The notes under the pieces are model-generated. The model was not told the origin of the DNA. It saw only the letters and a list, made by a program, of their open reading frames with translations, and did not search any database. Positions 61,069-64,000 of a stretch of DNA of 64,000 bases are shown piece by piece (positions within the stretch are counted from its first letter, which is position 1; every line of letters begins with the position of its first letter). Made by a program: the position numbers and the translations under genes. Location: assembly GCA_016933025.1 (NCBI GenBank), contig JAFGBT010000006.1, forward strand, positions 1-64,000, read 5' to 3'. This DNA comes from Spirochaetota bacterium (GTDB lineage Bacteria; Spirochaetota; UBA4802; UBA5550).

Positions 61069-62084
61069 GCCAGTTCCAGGATGAGCCTCTCCGAATCGTC
61101 CCAGCCGAGGCAGGGGTCCGTTATTGACTTGCCGAATTCCTCCCCGGACGAATCCTGCGATCCTTCTATAAGATAGCTCTCGATCATGAAACCCTTGACC
61201 ATCTTAGCGATCTGTCCGCTGTACTTAATGACACGCATGACCTCCATGACAATACGCGGCTGTTCCTTGTACTTTTTCCCCGAATTGGAATGGTTCGTGT
61301 CGATGATAACGCTCGGATTTGCGAGAGAACGGTCCAGGAACATCTCCGAGAGGATTATCAGATCCTCGTAGTGGTAATTGGGGAAATGGTTCCCATAACG
61401 GTCCACAGACCCGCGCAGCACACCATGCGCCAGGGGGTTCCCGCTTGTTGAAACCTCCCACCCGTTGTAGACAAACACGTGGGGCTGCTGGGCCGCGTAT
61501 ATGGAATCAAGCATGACACGTAAATCTCCGGAGGTGGGATTCTTGAGCCCCACCGGCACATCAAGCCCGCTCACCGTAAGCCGATGCTCCTGGTTCTCCA
61601 CTGACCGGGCGCCGACAGCCACGTATGAGAGGATGTCTGCGAGGTAGGGGTAGTTGCCCGGGTAGAGCATCTCGTCGGCCGCGGGGAGACCTGAAAGCTC
61701 GAAGGCCTTAATATGCATCGCCCGGATCGCCTGTAGCCCCTTGGTCATGTCCGGCTTTTCGCGGTGGTCAGGCTGGTGGAGCATGCCCTTGTATCCTTTC
61801 CCGGTCGTCCGCGGTTTGTTGGTATATATCCGGGGAACGAGTACCAGCTTGTCCCGCACCCGCTCTTGGAGACGTGAGAGCCTGGTGACATACTCATACA
61901 CCGCCTCGGCATAATGGGCCGAGCAGGGACCGATGAGCACTAAGAGGCGTCGGTCCGCGCCGGTGAAGATATTCATTATTTCTGCGTCACGCTTCTTCTT
62001 CAGCTCATTAAGCTCATTCGAAATCGGCTGATTCGCTAAAATCTCTTGCACTGAAGGATATTTACAGACATAGTTGAGAGCCAT
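61056..62084 (-). CDS. aroG: 3-deoxy-7-phosphoheptulonate (DAHP) synthase, class I
   Basis: 342 residues. The conserved segments are LVLIGPCSAH, PRIYTNKPRTTGKGYKGM, VGARSVENQEHR, GLKNPTSGD, VIIDTNHSNSGK and GFMIESYL. It joins PEP and erythrose 4-phosphate, the first step to aromatic amino acids. Length and motifs match the AroF/G/H alpha class, so feedback regulation is plausible but the isozyme type is not clear. Confidence 0.95.
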   Translation of the reverse strand: MALNYVCKYPSVQEILANQPISNELNELKKKRDAEIMNIFTGADRRLLVLIGPCSAHYAEAVYEYVTRLSRLQERVRDKLVLVPRIYTNKPRTTGKGYKGMLHQPDHREKPDMTKGLQAIRAMHIKAFELSGLPAADEMLYPGNYPYLADILSYVAVGARSVENQEHRLTVSGLDVPVGLKNPTSGDLRVMLDSIYAAQQPHVFVYNGWEVSTSGNPLAHGVLRGSVDRYGNHFPNYHYEDLIILSEMFLDRSLANPSVIIDTNHSNSGKKYKEQPRIVMEVMRVIKYSGQIAKMVKGFMIESYLIEGSQDSSGEEFGKSITDPCLGWDDSERLILELADAL

Positions 62085-62128
62085 ATTGTTATCCCTTTAA
62101 CGGTCCGGCCTCGGCATGTGCCGCCGGT

Positions 62129-62938
62129 TCATCCGAAGTATTTAACAGCGTTCGTGAAGATCGTAAACCCATCAGCCCGCTCAGGGATGTCTTTGCCCTC
62201 CCTGACGAGCCGTTCTTTAATGCATGTCCAGTCATCGCGCTGGGTGAAAAACATCCCCCGCTCCGGGTGCGGCATCATCCCCATGATCCTTCCGGTCCGG
62301 TCGCACACTGAGGCGACATCGTTCATCGACCCATTGGGATTATAGGGAAACTCCCCCCGGGCCGGGGCGCCCCCCGGCTTCACGTAGCGCATGGTGACCA
62401 GGCCGCTCTTCTCGATGAGTGATAAATCCTCGCCGGGAGCGAAAAAATTTCCTTCCCCGTGGGCCACCGGTATATGGAGCAAGCGAATCCCGCGGGTGAA
62501 GACCGACGGGCTCTTGTTTTCAACCGCCAGGTCGACCCAGCGGCACTGGTAGCGAAAGGTCCTGTTGTGCTCGAGCGCGGCCTCGGCCTCGCCGGTAAAC
62601 CCGCGTATCGCCGGGATGATGCCGATATTTATCATCACCTGGAAACCGTTGCAGATACCGAGCATCAGGGTATCCCGCTCAATAAAGCGCCTGAGCTCAT
62701 CCATCAGGTTGTTCTTTATCCTGTTTGCCAGCGCCTTGCCGCTCCCGGTGTCGTCTCCATAGGAGAAACCTCCGGGGAACGAAAAGACCTGGTACCGGTC
62801 TATCATCGACCGGTTCTCGATCAGGTCATTGATGTGGACGATATCGGCGTCGGCGCCCGCCATCCGGAACGCGAATGCAGTCTCGTCGTCGCAGTTGATG
62901 CCGTACCCGGCTAACACTAGTACCCGTGGCTTTGCCAT
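62129..62938 (-). CDS. purQ: Phosphoribosylformylglycinamidine synthase, glutaminase subunit
   Basis: 269 residues. Class I glutaminase: LVLAGYGINCDDE, FPGGFSYGDD, nucleophile Cys96 in LGICNGFQ, and HPERG. It supplies ammonia for FGAM formation, the fourth step of purine synthesis. Four bases after the large subunit gene. Confidence 0.95.
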   Translation of the reverse strand: MAKPRVLVLAGYGINCDDETAFAFRMAGADADIVHINDLIENRSMIDRYQVFSFPGGFSYGDDTGSGKALANRIKNNLMDELRRFIERDTLMLGICNGFQVMINIGIIPAIRGFTGEAEAALEHNRTFRYQCRWVDLAVENKSPSVFTRGIRLLHIPVAHGEGNFFAPGEDLSLIEKSGLVTMRYVKPGGAPARGEFPYNPNGSMNDVASVCDRTGRIMGMMPHPERGMFFTQRDDWTCIKERLVREGKDIPERADGFTIFTNAVKYFG

Positions 62939-62942
62939 ACCG

Positions 62943-64000
62943 CTAAAAATCCTTGAACACTCCTTTATATGCCTTTACTACCGAATCCAGCTTCGTTTTC
63001 ACAACGGCCTTCCCCTTTCTTCCCCTGATTTTAATAACCGGGGATTTTTCGACCCTCCCCAGCAGCCCGATCGGCACGCTACTGAAGAGGCGCTCAAACT
63101 CATCCCTGTTATCAGGGCTGACGGAAAGCAGGAGCCTCCCCTGGGACTCGGAGAATAGTATAACATCATCACGCTCCGTATCGGCCTGAATGGCGGCGAG
63201 GTCGGCTGATACGCCTAGCATCCCGGCCATTGCCGATTTTGCGAGAGCGACGCCGAGGCCGCCTCGCTCTATGCTTATGCTGGAGGATATTATCCCCTGC
63301 TCGAACGCCCGCTTGAGCGCGCGGTAGCTCCTGACGAACTCATCCGCAGCGACCCCGGGGACCTCGCCGGCGGTGAATTTTCTTCCGGATATGCCCTCGC
63401 CCGCGTACGCGAGATATTCACTCCCTCCGGTCTCGTCTCCGGTCACACCGATGCAATACACCAGGTCGCCCGGAAACTTGAAGTCAATGGTCTGGCATTT
63501 TCTGATATCGTCAACCACGCCTATCGACGAAACCAGGAGCGTCGGGGGGATCGATATCATCACCTCGTTGAAATTTTCATCATACCCCCTGAAATCGTTG
63601 AACATGCTGTCCTTGCCCGATATGAAAGGGGTACCGTAGGCCAGGGCGTAATCGTAACAGCCGCGGGCCGCTTCACGCAGCTGGCCCAGCCGCTCGGGAT
63701 TGGTCGAATCGCACCAGCAGAAGTTATCGAGGATAGCCATCTTATCAAGATTCCCCCCGACAGATAGCGCATTCCTTATGGCCGTGTCAATAGAGCAGGC
63801 GGCCATCCGGTAGGGATCGATGTCGCTGTACGATGGATACAGGCCCTGCGACAACACGACCCCGCGCCAGGAATCGAGCACCGGCCGGATGACCGTCGCG
63901 TTGCCGTTCACTCTCCCCCTTCCCTGCAGCGGCTTGATCACCGAGTTTGCCTGAACCTCGTGATCATACTGGGTCGACACGAATTCGAAGCTCGCGATGT
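62943..64000 (-). CDS. purL: Phosphoribosylformylglycinamidine synthase, large subunit (5' part outside window)
   Basis: The frame is open to the window edge and reads IASFEFVSTQYDHEVQ before the apparent start, a conserved PurL stretch, so the gene continues beyond base 64000. Visible: C-terminal ~350 residues with FISGKDSM, VYCIGVTGDETGGS and the second half of the ATP-grasp-like synthase fold. With the separate PurQ this is a two-subunit enzyme; PurS would be expected only with the small PurL, and the visible part cannot decide. Confidence 0.93.
   Translation of the reverse strand, partial: IASFEFVSTQYDHEVQANSVIKPLQGRGRVNGNATVIRPVLDSWRGVVLSQGLYPSYSDIDPYRMAACSIDTAIRNALSVGGNLDKMAILDNFCWCDSTNPERLGQLREAARGCYDYALAYGTPFISGKDSMFNDFRGYDENFNEVMISIPPTLLVSSIGVVDDIRKCQTIDFKFPGDLVYCIGVTGDETGGSEYLAYAGEGISGRKFTAGEVPGVAADEFVRSYRALKRAFEQGIISSSISIERGGLGVALAKSAMAGMLGVSADLAAIQADTERDDVILFSESQGRLLLSVSPDNRDEFERLFSSVPIGLLGRVEKSPVIKIRGRKGKAVVKTKLDSVVKAYKGVFKDF

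Noticed and set aside
1-64000. tRNA, rRNA or prophage/integrase genes
   Set aside because: I saw no tRNA T-loop signatures, rRNA stretches, integrase or transposase motifs anywhere in the window, although tRNA detection by eye is not reliable.

Overview
This window looks like a chromosomal segment of a Gram-negative, flagellated bacterium. The best guess is a spirochaete of the Leptospira-like lineage. Supporting signs are the run flgG-flgA-flgH-flgI-flgJ (a basal body with P- and L-rings), many lipoproteins with loose lipoboxes, and large secreted Ig-like or NHL-repeat proteins. No rRNA or universal marker set is present, so the assignment is an inference. Most of the sequence is GC-rich. 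Several AT-rich stretches (about 34.45-36.41 kb, 45.8-46.4 kb, 55.05-55.6 kb) stand out.

Layout. 0-14.7 kb: the 3' part of a giant Ig-like/Hydin-repeat surface protein, then two tandem paralogous lipoproteins, each ending in 12 NHL repeats. 14.8-24.5 kb: housekeeping and envelope genes (HtpX-like protease, two hemolysin III/PAQR proteins, SrkA-like kinase, YciH/SUI1, cyclophilin, START-domain protein, an acyltransferase, a membrane-anchored creatininase homologue). 24.8-34.3 kb: a B12-type radical SAM protein, a PrmA-like methyltransferase, an orphan N6-adenine methylase fused to a specificity domain, and a lipid-type cluster of acyl carrier protein, PP-loop amidotransferase-like protein, acyl-ACP reductase and fatty acyl-AMP ligase. 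35-38.6 kb: a small Nif11-like protein and a 7TM hybrid histidine kinase/SpoIIE phosphatase with a poly-T frameshift in its signal peptide and a sharp base-composition change inside the gene. 38.5-41.9 kb: an operon of deacetylase-fold enzyme, exported protein, class I isoprenoid synthase-like protein and SPASM-like radical SAM enzyme. 42-45.8 kb: YegP-ankyrin protein, enoyl-CoA hydratase, lipoprotein amidase, small membrane protein. 46.3-55.0 kb: seven co-directional genes (PaaK-like ligase, Ntn-hydrolase, LPG-synthase-like membrane protein, CapA lipoprotein, DegT-type aminotransferase, GNAT-like protein, condensation-type acyltransferase) that look like an undescribed acylated-metabolite or surface-lipid pathway. 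55-64 kb: small unknown genes, the flagellar operon, a YwqK-repeat lipoprotein, adenylate kinase, DAHP synthase, and purQ followed by the 3' part of purL (transcribed purL to purQ).

The strongest candidates for something new are three biosynthetic clusters: FAAL/ACP/AAR/PP-loop at 29.5-34.3 kb, isoprenoid synthase plus radical SAM at 38.5-41.9 kb, and ligase/Ntn-hydrolase/DegT/condensation at 46.3-55.0 kb. They lie within 26 kb of each other, and each combines activation, transfer or reduction of acyl or prenyl groups with enzymes of unknown specificity. The noncoding DNA also carries several families of dispersed palindromes. One is a 105-bp cloverleaf-like element (41959-42063). Another is the motif CCGATAGTTATCGG, found at six sites, two of them inside coding sequence.
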